Assembly: GCF_036320965.1 (NCBI RefSeq)
Contig: NC_092234.1
Location: 38,785,005 to 38,849,004, forward strand
From: Panulirus ornatus
Taxonomy: Eukaryota > Arthropoda > Malacostraca > Decapoda > Palinuridae
Direction: 5' to 3'
DNA: 64,000 nt
Every line of letters begins with the position of its first letter. Within the stretch, counting starts at the first letter, position 1. Positions 25,660 through 35,089 of the stretch are shown in pieces. Under the pieces are notes generated by a model that made no database searches, was not told the origin of the DNA, and saw only the letters and a list, made by a program, of their open reading frames with translations. The position numbers and the translations under genes are program-made.

Positions 25660-25667
<8 letters not shown>
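24007..25667 (+). mobile_element. RTE-like LINE, 5'-truncated plus-strand copy (R8)
   Basis: Begins abruptly in the codons for AAGLDGIAVEF, right after the SINE-B-like 5' sequence of R7, and runs to the 3' hairpin (about 25625-25660) and an A-rich tail. R7 and R8 therefore meet 5'-to-5', with their 3' ends pointing outward. Confidence 0.9.
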
Positions 25668-25696
<29 letters not shown>

Positions 25697-25775
25697 CATA
25701 TACACATACACACACATACACATACATACGCACATATACACACACACACACACATACATATATATACATATGGAA
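25668..25775. repeat. Poly-A tract and CA/TA microsatellite
   Basis: An A run of about 25 bases (25666-25691), then mixed TACACA repeats. It sits in the 3'-tail position of LINE copy R8. Confidence 0.95.
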
Positions 25776-26408
25776 AATGTAAGAAACAATTTAGAAAACT
25801 GAAACTTCTAGCTTGAAATGACTGAAAAAATGAATGTCACATAATGGTTCAACCTCTGGCTATGGAAAAAGGAAATGTATAATTTATTTACACAAACGTC
25901 AATAGCAGTTCTCATAAATTTAACCACTGTATCAATAAGCTTCAATGTCTAAGCTACATTTTTCTCCGATTTCACTATTTTCTTGTCAAAACACCATGTA
26001 TGAAAACTCTCACTCCAGTAACACAACTATAAACATTTACTTCCCATTTAAAAAGAAGTTCTGGGGAAGTCTGTCTCGATACACTGCGGGAAACTCTACC
26101 ACCTGGCGGGGTTTGTGTTGCAATGGTTCCCGATTCACAAACGTAGTAGCATCACTGGTGGGCCAAGGTAGTTCCGTTTGCGAAGAGGCGCTGACGACGT
26201 AGTGGAGGCAGACGACGTATTGTGGCTTGTGATCCTTGGGTCCATGGATGAGTGTGGTTATCCCTTTTTATCTGGAGTGGGAAGAGTTCCAGCAGCCGTA
26301 GGGAGAGGCCAACAGGTGTTAAAAGGAAATGCTGCACCTGGCGACCGTCAGCCGCTGCCCCTGACGCTCACTGATGCAAGCCAACGTCGTCCACAGAGCC
26401 TCTGGCCG
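25776..26408. other. Unique sequence between LINE dimers
   Basis: AT-rich at first, then GC-richer from about 26080 (CTACCACCTGGCGGGGTTTG). No recognised protein. It separates the R7/R8 dimer from a Penelope-derived palindrome and could be part of an unidentified element or host DNA. Confidence 0.45.
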
Positions 26409-26476
26409 ATACCACAATTTTGCGCGTGATCAAGATATTCCTATGAGTCCACGGGAAAAAATGAAACACGAAAAAT

Positions 26477-26517
26477 TCCCAAGTACACTTTCCTGTAATA
26501 ATCACATCATCAGGGGA
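26477..26517 (-). ncRNA. Degraded hammerhead-like motif (minus)
   Basis: On the minus strand the CTGATGA and GAAA boxes and the TCCC/GGGA stem I are kept, but the left strand of the candidate stem II no longer matches (CAG in place of CAC). Likely inactive. Confidence 0.35.
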
Positions 26518-26666
26518 GACACAAGAGAAAAATATAACAGTCAGTTGATATACATCGAAGAGACGAAGCTAGGACGCCATTTGGTAAACACGTGATTGTC
26601 CAAATGGCGTAGTAGCTTCGTCTCTTCGATGTATACCAACTGACTGTTATATTTCTCTCTTGTGTC

Positions 26667-26707
26667 TCCCCTGATGATGTGATTAGTACACGAAAATGCA
26701 CTTGGGA
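26667..26707 (+). ncRNA. Hammerhead-like motif (plus)
   Basis: Same layout as 13767-13807 with CTGATGA at 26671-26677, GTG/CAC stem II and GAAA. The palindromic stem III is altered by one base (AATGCACT in place of AGTGCACT), which should weaken it. Confidence 0.4.
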
Positions 26708-26742
26708 ACTTTTCGTGTTTCATTTTCTCCGTGGACTCATAG

Positions 26743-26746
<4 letters not shown>

Positions 26747-26817
<71 letters not shown>

Positions 26818-26832
26818 TTTTATTATATTATT
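26747..26832. repeat. (TA)n microsatellite with TTA-rich end
   Basis: TA repeats then TATTTTTATTATATTATTA, leading directly into the 3' hairpin of LINE copy R9. Confidence 0.96.
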
Positions 26833-27602
26833 ATACTTTGTCGCTGTCTCCCGCGTTTGCGAGGTAGCGCAAGGAAACAGACGAAAGAAATGGCCCAACC
26901 CCCCCCATACAGATGTATATACATACGTCCACACACGCAAATATACATACCTACACAGCTTTCCATGGCTTACCCCAGACGCTTCACATGCCTTGATTCA
27001 ATCCACTGACAGCACGTCAACCCCGGTATACCACATCGCTCCAATTCACTCTATTCCTTGCCCTCCTTTCACCCTCCTGCATGTTCAGGCCCCGATCACA
27101 CAAAATCTTTTTCACTCCATCTTTCCACCTCCAATTTGGTCTCCCTCTTCTCCTTGTTCCCTCCACCTCCGACACATATATCCTCTTGGTCAATCTTTCC
27201 TCACTCATCCTCTCCATGTGCCCAAACCGCTTCAAAACACCCTCTTCTGCTCTCTCAACCACGATCTTTTTATTTCCACACATCTCTCTTACCCTTACGT
27301 TACTCACTCGATCAAACCACCTCACACCACACATTGTCCTCAAACATCTCATTTCCAGCACATCCATCCTCCTGCGCACAACTCTATCCATAGCCCACGC
27401 CTCGCAACCATACAACATTGTTGGAACCACTATTCCTTCATACATACCCATTTTTGCTTTCCGAGATAATGTTCTCGACTTCCACACATTCTTCAAGGCC
27501 CACAGAATTTTCGCCCCCTCCCCCACCCTATGATCCACTTCCGCTTCCATGGTTCCATCCGCTGCCAGATCCACTCCCAGATATCTAAAACACTTCACTT
27601 CA
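26833..27602 (-). pseudogene. RTE-like LINE 3' fragment (R9)
   Basis: Minus-strand 3' end with hairpin (about 26843-26880), short 3'UTR and open C-terminal codons back to VKCFRYLGVDLAADG. It is cut at 27602, where plus-strand copy R10 starts. The open frame 27757-27017 includes an upstream non-homologous part that is antisense to R10. Confidence 0.88.
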
Positions 27603-29166
27603 TGGTGAGGTGCCTGAGGATTGGCGGAATGTGTGCATAGTGCCATTGTACAAAGGCAAAGGGGATAAGAGTGAGTGCTCAAATTACAGAGGTATAAGTT
27701 TGTTGAGTATTCCTGGTAAATTATATGGGAGGGTATTGATTGAGAGGGTGAAGGCATGTACAGAGCATCAGATTGGGGAAGAGCAGTGTGGTTTCAGAAG
27801 TGGTAGAGGATGTGTGGATCAGGTGTTTGCTTTGAAGAATGTATGTGAGAAATACTTAGAAAATCAAATGGATTTGTATGTAGCATTTATGGATCTGGAG
27901 AAGGCATATGATAGAGTTGATAGAGATGCTCTGTCGAAGGTATTAAGAATATATGGTGTGGGAGGAAAGTTGTTAGAAGCAGTGAAAAGTTTTTATCGAG
28001 GATGTAAGGCATGTGTACGTGTAGGAAGAGAGGAAAGTGATTGGTTCTCAGTGAATGTAGGTTTGCGGCAGGGGTGTGTGATGTCTCCATGGTTGTTTAA
28101 TTTGTTTATGGATGGGGTTGTTAGGGAGGTAAATGCAAGAGTTTTGGAAAGAGGGGCAAGTATGAAGTCAGTTGGGGATGAGAGAGCTTGGGAAGTGAGT
28201 CAGTTGTTGTTCGCTGATGATACAGCGCTGGTGGCTGATTCATGTGAGAAACTGCAGAAGCTGGTGACTGAGTTTGGTAAAGTGTGTGGAAGAAGAAAGT
28301 TAAGAGTAAATGTGAATAAGAGCAAGGTTATTAGGTACAGTAGGGTTGAGGGTCAAGTCAATTGGGAGGTGAGTTTGAATGGAGAAAAACTGGAGGAAGT
28401 GAAGTGTTTTAGATATCTGGGAGTGGATCTGGCAGCGGATGGAACCATGGAAGCGGAAGTGGATCATAGGGTGGGGGAGGGGGCGAAAATTCTGGGGGCC
28501 TTGAAGAATGTGTGGAAGTCGAGAACATTATCTCGGAAAGCAAAAATGGGTATGTTTGAAGGAATAGTGGTTCCAACAATGTTGTATGGTTGCGAGGCGT
28601 GGGCTATGGATAGAGTTGTGCGCAGGAGGATGGATGTGCTGGAAATGAGATGTTTGAGGACAATGTGTGGTGTGAGGTGGTTTGATCGAGTGAGTAACGT
28701 AAGGGTAAGAGAGATGTGTGGAAATAAAAAGAGCGTGGTTGAGAGAGCAGAAGAGGGTGTTTTGAAGTGGTTTGGGCACATGGAGAGAATGAGTGAGGAA
28801 AGATTGACCAAGAGGATATATGTGTCGGAGGTGGAGGGAACGAGGAGAAGAGGGAGACCAAATTGGAGGTGGAAAGATGGAGTGAAAAAGATTTTGTGTG
28901 ATCGGGGCCTGAACATGCAGGAGGGTGAAAGGAGGGCAAGGAATAGAGTGAATTGGAGCGATTTGGTATACCGGGGTTGACGTGCTGTCAGTGGGTTGAA
29001 TCAAGGCATGTGAAGCGTCTGGGGTAAACCATGGAAAGCTGTGTAGGTATGTATATTTGCGTGTGTGGACGTATGTATATACATGTGTATGGGGGGGGTT
29101 GGGCCATTTCTTTCGTCTGTTTCCTTGCGCTACCTCGCAAACGCGGGAGACAGCGACAAAGTATAA

Positions 29167-29183
<17 letters not shown>
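27603..29183 (+). mobile_element. RTE-like LINE, 5'-truncated copy (R10)
   Basis: Starts in the codons for HGEVPEDWRN and extends to the 3' hairpin (about 29122-29158) and an A tail (29164-29183). With R9 it forms a second head-to-head pair with outward 3' ends, of the same design as R7/R8 but cut at different points. Confidence 0.9.
27610..28980 (+). CDS. LINE reverse transcriptase, open 3' part
   Basis: A 456-codon frame without a stop from MPEDWRNVCIVPLYKGKG to the TGA at 28978-28980. It contains SNYRGISLLSIPGKL, FRSGRG, FMDLEKAYDRV, GLRQGCVMSPWLFN, LLFADDTAL and the conserved C-terminus with RPNWRWKDG. The ATG at 27610 is accidental (GTG Val in other copies); the element is truncated and no true start is present. 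Nearly identical by eye to R7 and R8, so these copies derive from a recently active source. Confidence 0.85.
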   Translation: MPEDWRNVCIVPLYKGKGDKSECSNYRGISLLSIPGKLYGRVLIERVKACTEHQIGEEQCGFRSGRGCVDQVFALKNVCEKYLENQMDLYVAFMDLEKAYDRVDRDALSKVLRIYGVGGKLLEAVKSFYRGCKACVRVGREESDWFSVNVGLRQGCVMSPWLFNLFMDGVVREVNARVLERGASMKSVGDERAWEVSQLLFADDTALVADSCEKLQKLVTEFGKVCGRRKLRVNVNKSKVIRYSRVEGQVNWEVSLNGEKLEEVKCFRYLGVDLAADGTMEAEVDHRVGEGAKILGALKNVWKSRTLSRKAKMGMFEGIVVPTMLYGCEAWAMDRVVRRRMDVLEMRCLRTMCGVRWFDRVSNVRVREMCGNKKSVVERAEEGVLKWFGHMERMSEERLTKRIYVSEVEGTRRRGRPNWRWKDGVKKILCDRGLNMQEGERRARNRVNWSDLVYRG

Positions 29184-29200
<17 letters not shown>

Positions 29201-29206
29201 TAAAAC

Positions 29207-29939
29207 TTCCCATGATTTACCCCAGACGCTTCACATGCCCTTGTTCAACTAATTGACAGCACGTCGACCCCGGTATACCACATCGTTCCAATTCATTCTA
29301 TTCCTTGCGCGCCTTTCACCCTCCTGCATGTTCAGGCCCCGATCTCTTAAAAGCTTTTTTACTCCATCTTTCCACCTCCGATTTGGTCTCCCACTTCTCC
29401 TCGTTCCCTCCTCCTCTGACACATATATCTTCTATGTCAATCTTTCCTCACTCATTCTCTCCAAGCAACCAAACCGTTTGAATACACCCTCTTCTGCTCT
29501 CTCAACCACACTGTTTTTATTACCACACATCTCTCTTACCCTTTCATTACTTACTCGATCAAACCACCTCACACCACATATTGTCCTCAAACATCGCATT
29601 TCCAACACATCCACCCTCCTCTGTACAACCTAATCTATTGCCCATTCTTTGCAACCATATAACATTGTTAGAACTACTATTCCTTCAAACATACCCATTT
29701 TTGCTCTCTGAGATAAAGTTCTCTCCTTCCACACATTCTTCTTCGGTCCTAGAACATTCGCCACCTTCCCTACCCTGTGACTCACTTTCGCTTCCATGGT
29801 TCCATCCGCTGCTAAGTCCACTCACAGATATCTAAAACACTTCACTTCCTCCATTTTTTTCTCCATTCAAGCTTACTTCCCATTTAACTTGTCCCTCATC
29901 ACCTGGTGAACCTAATAAGCTTCCTCTTATTCACATTTA
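29207..29939 (-). pseudogene. RTE-like LINE fragment, diverged (R11)
   Basis: Minus-strand C-terminal region and partial 3'UTR, starting at CCATGATTTACCCCAGACGC. It differs from the young copies at many positions (for example CTCTCCAAGCAACC in the FGHMERM codons) and carries stops. An older insertion than its neighbours. Confidence 0.82.
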
Positions 29940-30137
29940 TATATATTTTTCATACATGTTCGCCATTTCCCGCGTTAGCGCGGTAGCGTCAAGAAAAGTG
30001 GACTGTTCCCTCTTTAGGGAAATTATAAACTGGAGGGGAGGATTCCCAGCCCCCGCTCCCTTACCTTTTAGTCGCCTTCTACGACACGTAGGGAATACGT
30101 GGGAAGTATTTTTTCTCTCCTATCCCCAGGGATATTA
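29940..30137 (-). mobile_element. SINE-B copy (minus), internally shortened
   Basis: Minus-sense SINE-B with CCCGCGTTAGCGCGGTAGCG at 29967-29986 and CCTTTTAGTCGCCTTCTACG at 30063-30082, ending TATCCCCAGGGA. The central segment is shorter than in 6928-7183. Confidence 0.78.
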
Positions 30138-30368
30138 TATATCATATTGTCATTATGGTGTAAAGCGTATAGAGAGCAAGATGGGGTTACTGTAGCGAGA
30201 GGAGATCATCTGGCCAACAGAGGTGTATGGTATGGAAGGATATTGACCGAAAGAGAAATAGCTAAAGTCCTTATGGTCCAGAATGTTGGCGATGAGACAG
30301 GTAGGGATGATCCCCTATAGTGGCGAGGGTTGAGTCCCTCTTACACGGCACTCATCTCATTTCCATAA
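30138..30368. other. Unique sequence
   Basis: Mixed sequence with a short open frame whose product I do not recognise (a stretch reading VTVARGDHLANRGVWYGRIL). It could be a relic of another element. Confidence 0.4.
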
Positions 30369-30885
30369 ACCAACAGAGGAAAGCCTCCTCCTCCCCCTCT
30401 CCCCTCCCCAGCCATCCCTGGTTGTCTTGTTCGGTAATCCATTTGCATCTCTGGCGTGGCTGCCAGGGGTCCTCCCGCACCCTGCTCTCCCTGTCTCTCT
30501 CTACGACCCTTCTCTGTCGTGGACCGTGCCTTCCCTCTCCCCCTCCAGGGTCTTCCCCTGTGGTAGACCCTGTCCTTCATGCCCCCCCCCCCACCTATGT
30601 GCCCCCTCTTCAGCCTCCCTGTAGTTGCCCTCACCCGCGTGTGTGCCCCCCCCCCCCCCCCACCTCCCCGGTGTTAACCTTCCCTGGGTCTGTTTGGCCA
30701 ATTTTTCTTCTCCTTTCACCTTCACGTATGTCTCCCTCCCTTCCTCTTCTTTTCTCTCTCATCCTCTTCCCTTTCTTCTCCTTCCTCACTCTTCATTCTC
30801 CATCCTCTCTTTCTTCCCTTTCTTCCGCCTTCTTCTTCGGTCCCCTTCTTTCTCCCTTTCCTCCTTCTAGTACCCATACTACAGG
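30369..30885. repeat. Pyrimidine-rich (C/T) tract
   Basis: The plus strand is strongly C/T-biased, with CCCCCCCC runs near 30580 and 30650 and CTTCTTTCTCC patterns. No fixed period. The open frames are low-complexity Pro/Ser/Leu. Confidence 0.85.
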
Positions 30886-30914
30886 ATGGCCTATCATTGT
30901 CCAACGTCCCATCC

Positions 30915-31135
30915 TCTAGGACTGTCTTAGGATTGAAACTCTAGGTGTGTCTTAGGACCCAAACTTTAGGACTATCTCATGACAGGAACTCTAAGAGTGT
31001 CCTTGGACCAAAACTCAGTGACTACCCTGGTACCCACACCTCAGGGCTGCCCTATGATCTACACTTCGGGACTGTCCTAGAACACACATTCTAGGACTGT
31101 CCTAAGACCTACACTCTAGGACTGTCCTAGGACCC
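30915..31135. repeat. 26-27-bp degenerate array built on a palindrome
   Basis: About eight copies around CTAGGACTGTCCTAGGACC. Within each unit TAGGACTGTCCTA reads nearly the same on both strands. Confidence 0.85.
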
Positions 31136-31231
31136 GTGATCCACATTTTCTGGGCCAGACACCTGGAGACACGAACCACACAAGAATTTCAAACCTTCCT
31201 GACGACACGAAAATAGGAAATATTGTTCGAT

Positions 31232-31494
31232 GAGAGAAAGACAGCCAGTGAGAGGAGGACTACCGGTGAGAGAGGGACTGCCAATGAGAGGTAGACTGCC
31301 AGTGACAGAAGGACTGCCAGTGAGATGTAGACTGCCAGTGAGAGAAAGACTGCCAGTGAGAGGAGGACTGCCAGTGAGAGAAGGACTGCCAGTGAGAGGA
31401 GGACTACCGGTGAGAGAGGGGCTACTAATGAGAGGTAGACTGCCAGTGAGAGGTAGACTGCCAGTGAGAGAAGGACTGCCAGTGAGAGGACTAC
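31232..31494. repeat. 18-bp minisatellite, about 14 copies
   Basis: Unit GACTGCCAGTGAGAGAAG with variants in the last bases (AGGTA, AGGAG) and two GACTACCGGTGAGAG copies. Confidence 0.93.
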
Positions 31495-31770
31495 ACACAG
31501 AGTGATATGCTCAAGATAAAGTGATGGTGTGGTGGAAGACGTGACAACTGGACATCATTGTTTAGAAATACAATTAAGTTATGCATGCGACAATGATGGT
31601 GAAGATTAATATATAACACGAGGTAAGTTATTACTGGATGTCAGCCATCAAAAACCTTGGATTAAAAGTCACTTGTGACCTAAAACAAGCAAAGTAAGGC
31701 ACACCTTGATTTGATATAGCATAAAGAATGTCACGTGTCAGAGATAAAGATAAAACGAAGAATGCAACAC
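31495..31770. other. Unique intergenic sequence
   Basis: AT-rich sequence without recognisable genes, between the 18-bp and 31-bp arrays. Confidence 0.5.
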
Positions 31771-31771
31771 T

Positions 31772-32870
31772 CACTCCTACAACACTCTGGTCAGATCTCA
31801 TTCACTCCTACAACACTCTGGTCAGATCTCATTCACTCCTACAACACTCTGGTCAGATCTCATTCACTCCTACAACACCTTGGTCAGACCTCATTCACTC
31901 CTACAACACTCTGGTCAGATCTCATTCACTCCTACAACACTCTGGTCAGATCTCATTCACTCCTACAACACTCTGGTCAGACCTCATTCACTCCTACAAC
32001 ACTCTGGTCAGATCTCATTCACTCCTACAACACTCTGGTCAGACCTCATTCACTCCTACAACACCTTGGTCAGACCTCATTCACTCCTACAACACTCTGG
32101 TCAGATCTCATTCACTCCTTCAACACCTTGGTCAGACCTCATTCACTCCTACAACACTCTGGTCAGATCTCATTCACTCCTACAACACTCTGGTCAGACC
32201 TCATTCACTCCTACAACACCTTGGTCAGATCTCATTCACTCCTACAACACTCTGGTCAGATCTCATTCACTCCTACAACACCTTGGTCAGACCTCATTCA
32301 CTCCTACAACACCCTGGTCAGATCTCATTCACTCCTACAACACCTTGGTCAGACCTCATTCACTCCTACAACACCCTGGTCAGATCTCATTCACTCCTAC
32401 AACACCTTGGTCAGATCTCATTCACTCCTACAACACCCTGGTCAGACCTCATTCACTCCTACAACGCCTTGGTCAGATCTCATTCACTCCTACAACACCT
32501 TGGTCAGACCTCATTCACTCCTACAACACCTTGGTCAGATCTCATTCACTCCTACAACACCCTGGTCAGACCTCATTCACTCCTACAACACTCTGGTCAG
32601 ATCTCATTCACTCCTACAACACCTTGGTCAGACCTCATTCACTCCTACAACACCTTGGTCAGATCTCATTCACTCCTACAACACCCTGGTCAGACCTCAT
32701 TCACTCCTACAACACCTTGGTCAGACCTCATTCACTCCTACAACACCTTGGTCAGACCTCATTCACTCCTACAACACCTTGGTCAGATCTCATTCACTCC
32801 TACAACACCCTGGTCAGACCTCATTCACTCCTACAACACCCTGGTCAGACTCCATTCACTCCTTTAACAC
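31772..32870. repeat. 31-bp minisatellite, about 35 copies
   Basis: Unit CACTCCTACAACACTCTGGT plus CAGATCTCATT. Two positions vary: CTCTGG/CCTTGG/CCCTGG and CAGATCT/CAGACCT. The period is not a multiple of 3 and the repeat has no stop on the plus strand, so all three plus frames stay open for 336-396 codons and cycle through the same 31-residue peptide. That is an artefact of the period. Confidence 0.97.
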
Positions 32871-32879
32871 ATTTTTCAG

Positions 32880-33290
32880 ACTTCTTTTGAAATATGTTTC
32901 ATTTCTGGTCACTAAGCTTCATTAAGGACGAAGACACATTACATACAGAAATGATCAACAAAATGAATTCCTTTGATCAGAAGTAAAATATATGAGTACA
33001 TGATAATGAAAGACGAATTTATGAATACACGATAATGAAAGACGAATTTATTCTCTGAAAAAATCCACACTCCGAGGTGGAACAGAAGCAATATAAGAAT
33101 ATATAAGAAATCGTCCCTACGAAATCTTTGGAAGACTGTAAAGAAACACTCAGTTATCAACAAGGATTCTGTAGTAAGACATCATGACTAACGAATTAGC
33201 TACTGTAACATCCATTCTCTCCTGAAAACCCAATATATGGAATCAGCTGAGACTGGGGTCCTGCTTACGCGTTGGTTCTTTTTCTTCCAA
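32880..33290. other. Unique intergenic sequence
   Basis: AT-rich; the phrase GAATACACGATAATGAAAGA occurs twice close together (about 32995-33050). No gene recognised. Confidence 0.5.
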
Positions 33291-33720
33291 ACAGTTAGCT
33301 GCTCCAGGATGCAAGGGATTGATTCTTCCTTGTATGGAGTCCTGCTCGTCACCTGGGGTGGTTCTAGCTCTGTATCCTTACTTGACAGAATGGAATCAAA
33401 AGCGATCCGACTTATAAACTGTTCCAGACTAACTTCCAAACTTGACCCCCTTGTCCTACGCCGCAATATTCGTTCACTTTCCCTATTCTATAAATATTAC
33501 TTTGGTTTGTGCTCCCAAGAGCTGGCTGCTTATGTGCCCCCACCACTACCTAGACCACGCAATACCCGGCAAAAGCTACTGCGTCACATGATTAGTGTCT
33601 TCGTTTGATATCTGTTTCTTTCCCTTCACCTCGAAGCCTTGGAAACTCGCTAGCTGCTCATGTCTTTCCCAGTAACTATGACCTGCCGCACACTTTAAAA
33701 GACAGGTTTTTCATGTTCTC
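33291..33720 (+). pseudogene. Jockey/CR1-type LINE, RT C-terminal fragment
   Basis: The frame 33237-33608 contains WGGSSSVSLLDRMESKAIRL, LDPLVLRRNIRSLSLFYKYY and AYVPPPLPRPRNTRQ. I recognise this as the C-terminal region of non-LTR reverse transcriptases. Similar coding potential continues past a stop to about 33716 (HTLKDRFFMFSKIRK). It is a distinct family from the dominant RTE-like element and has no catalytic motifs left. Confidence 0.75.
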
Positions 33721-33929
33721 CAAAATTCGCAAATAATTTCTCACGCTTCTTCTTTTCCTTTTGTCTTTTTTTTTTTTTTTTGCATTTCAAATAGTCCAAG
33801 CCTTGAGTGGAGCCTCCAATGTAAAAGAAAGAACAAATAGTAACGAGCGTCCAGACACATAAGACTTCCAGTAAGTTTCCGAAAAAGAACCATGTAAGAT
33901 ATAGTAAGTGATAACAAAACCAACACATA

Positions 33930-34040
33930 GGATGTCGAGTGTGGACGAAGGTCTGGCTTCTTGACAGTAAAGGTGTGTCGATACATGGCTTCACGTGACG
34001 GACGGGGTACCACAAGGCTCAGTCCTGGGACCCAGACTTT
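33930..34040 (+). pseudogene. RT fragment ending at GVPQGSVLGP motif
   Basis: After VWLLDSKGVSIHGF (33935-33985) and a frameshift, the frame at 33995 reads MTDGVPQGSVLGPRLS. This is the conserved reverse-transcriptase motif that precedes the catalytic aspartates. The frame then runs straight into a 17-bp minisatellite. Confidence 0.8.
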
Positions 34041-34052
34041 CCATCATCTGCA

Positions 34053-34915
34053 CCACCCACCTGCACACACCACCCACCTGCACACACCACCCACCTGCAC
34101 ACACCACCCACCTGCACACACCACCCACCTGCACACACCACCCACCTGCACACACCACCCACCTGTACACACCACCCACCTGCACACACCACCCACCTGC
34201 ACACACCACCCACCTGCACACACCACCCACCTGTATACACCACCCACCTGTACACACCACCCACCTGCACACACCACCCACCTGTATACACCACCCACCT
34301 GCACACACCATCCACCTGTACACACCACCCACCTGCACACACCACCCACCTGTATACACCACCCACCTGCACACACCACCCACCTGCACACACCACCCAC
34401 CTGTACACACCACCCACCTGCACACACCACCCACCTGTACACACCACCCACCTGTATTGTACACACCACCCACCTGCACGCACCACCCACCTGTACTTTA
34501 CCCACCTGTACACACCACCCACCTGTACACACTACTGACCTGTAAATCATTCACCAGTACACAACACCCACCTGTAACTTACCCGCTTATACACACCACT
34601 GACCTGTACATCACCCACCTGCACACACCACCCACCTGTACACCACCCATCTGCACACACCACCCGCCTGTACACCACCCACCTACACACACCATCCACC
34701 TGCACACACCATCCATCTGTACACCACCCTCCTGCACACACCAACCACCTGTACACCACCCACCTGTATATCAACCACCTGCACACACCACCCACCTGCA
34801 CATCACCCACCTGTACACACCACTGAACTGTGCATCACCCACCTGCACACACCTTCCACCTGTACACCACCCATCTGCACACACCACCCACCTGTACATC
34901 AAACACCTGTACATT
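34053..34915. repeat. 17-bp minisatellite inside an RT fragment
   Basis: Unit CACCTGCACACACCACC, about 29 regular copies to 34545 with CACCTGTACACACC variants, then about 370 bp of diverged copies. It is flanked on the left by the GVPQGSVLGP codons and on the right by the KFADD codons of a reverse transcriptase. Confidence 0.95.
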
Positions 34916-34985
34916 ACAATTTCATTAAGAATATTAAAATTTGCTGATGACTCGAGATAGATGAAACCCAGACGAATGAAGACCA
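34916..34985 (+). pseudogene. RT fragment with FADD box
   Basis: Codons for SLRILKFADDSR at about 34925-34960, then a stop. FADD is the catalytic box of non-LTR reverse transcriptases. It lies in the same open frame (33995-34960) as the GVPQGSVLGP motif on the other side of the minisatellite. Confidence 0.75.
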
Positions 34986-35089
34986 ACACAGACTTCGAGC
35001 TAGACTGGTGGCTCACTGGTGAACACATCACACACCATGTTAATGTACACAGATTGATCAATTTCATGCAGAAAATGTTTGTTGAAAAG

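Larger units (their letters stand above)
26409..26746. mobile_element. Palindromic Penelope-like terminal repeats
   Basis: The left arm 26437-26584 and right arm 26600-26746 are inverted copies of the Penelope-like terminal repeat, with a 15-base spacer (26585-26599). Each arm runs from ATTCCTATGAGTCCACGG to CCATTTGG. Outer sequence GCGCGTGATCAAGATATTCC is present only on the left. There is no coding sequence between the arms. Confidence 0.85.

Noticed and set aside
20706..25667. Twin-priming (5' inversion of one LINE insertion)
   Set aside because: Both halves carry their own 3' hairpin and 3'UTR, whereas twin priming leaves a single 3' end.
30320..30919. 199-codon Pro/Ser/Leu-rich frame
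   Set aside because: Arises from a pyrimidine-rich tract with low complexity; no motif.
31728..32925. Three overlapping plus-strand ORFs of 336-396 codons
   Set aside because: All three frames are open because the 31-bp unit lacks stops; they encode the same cyclic peptide.
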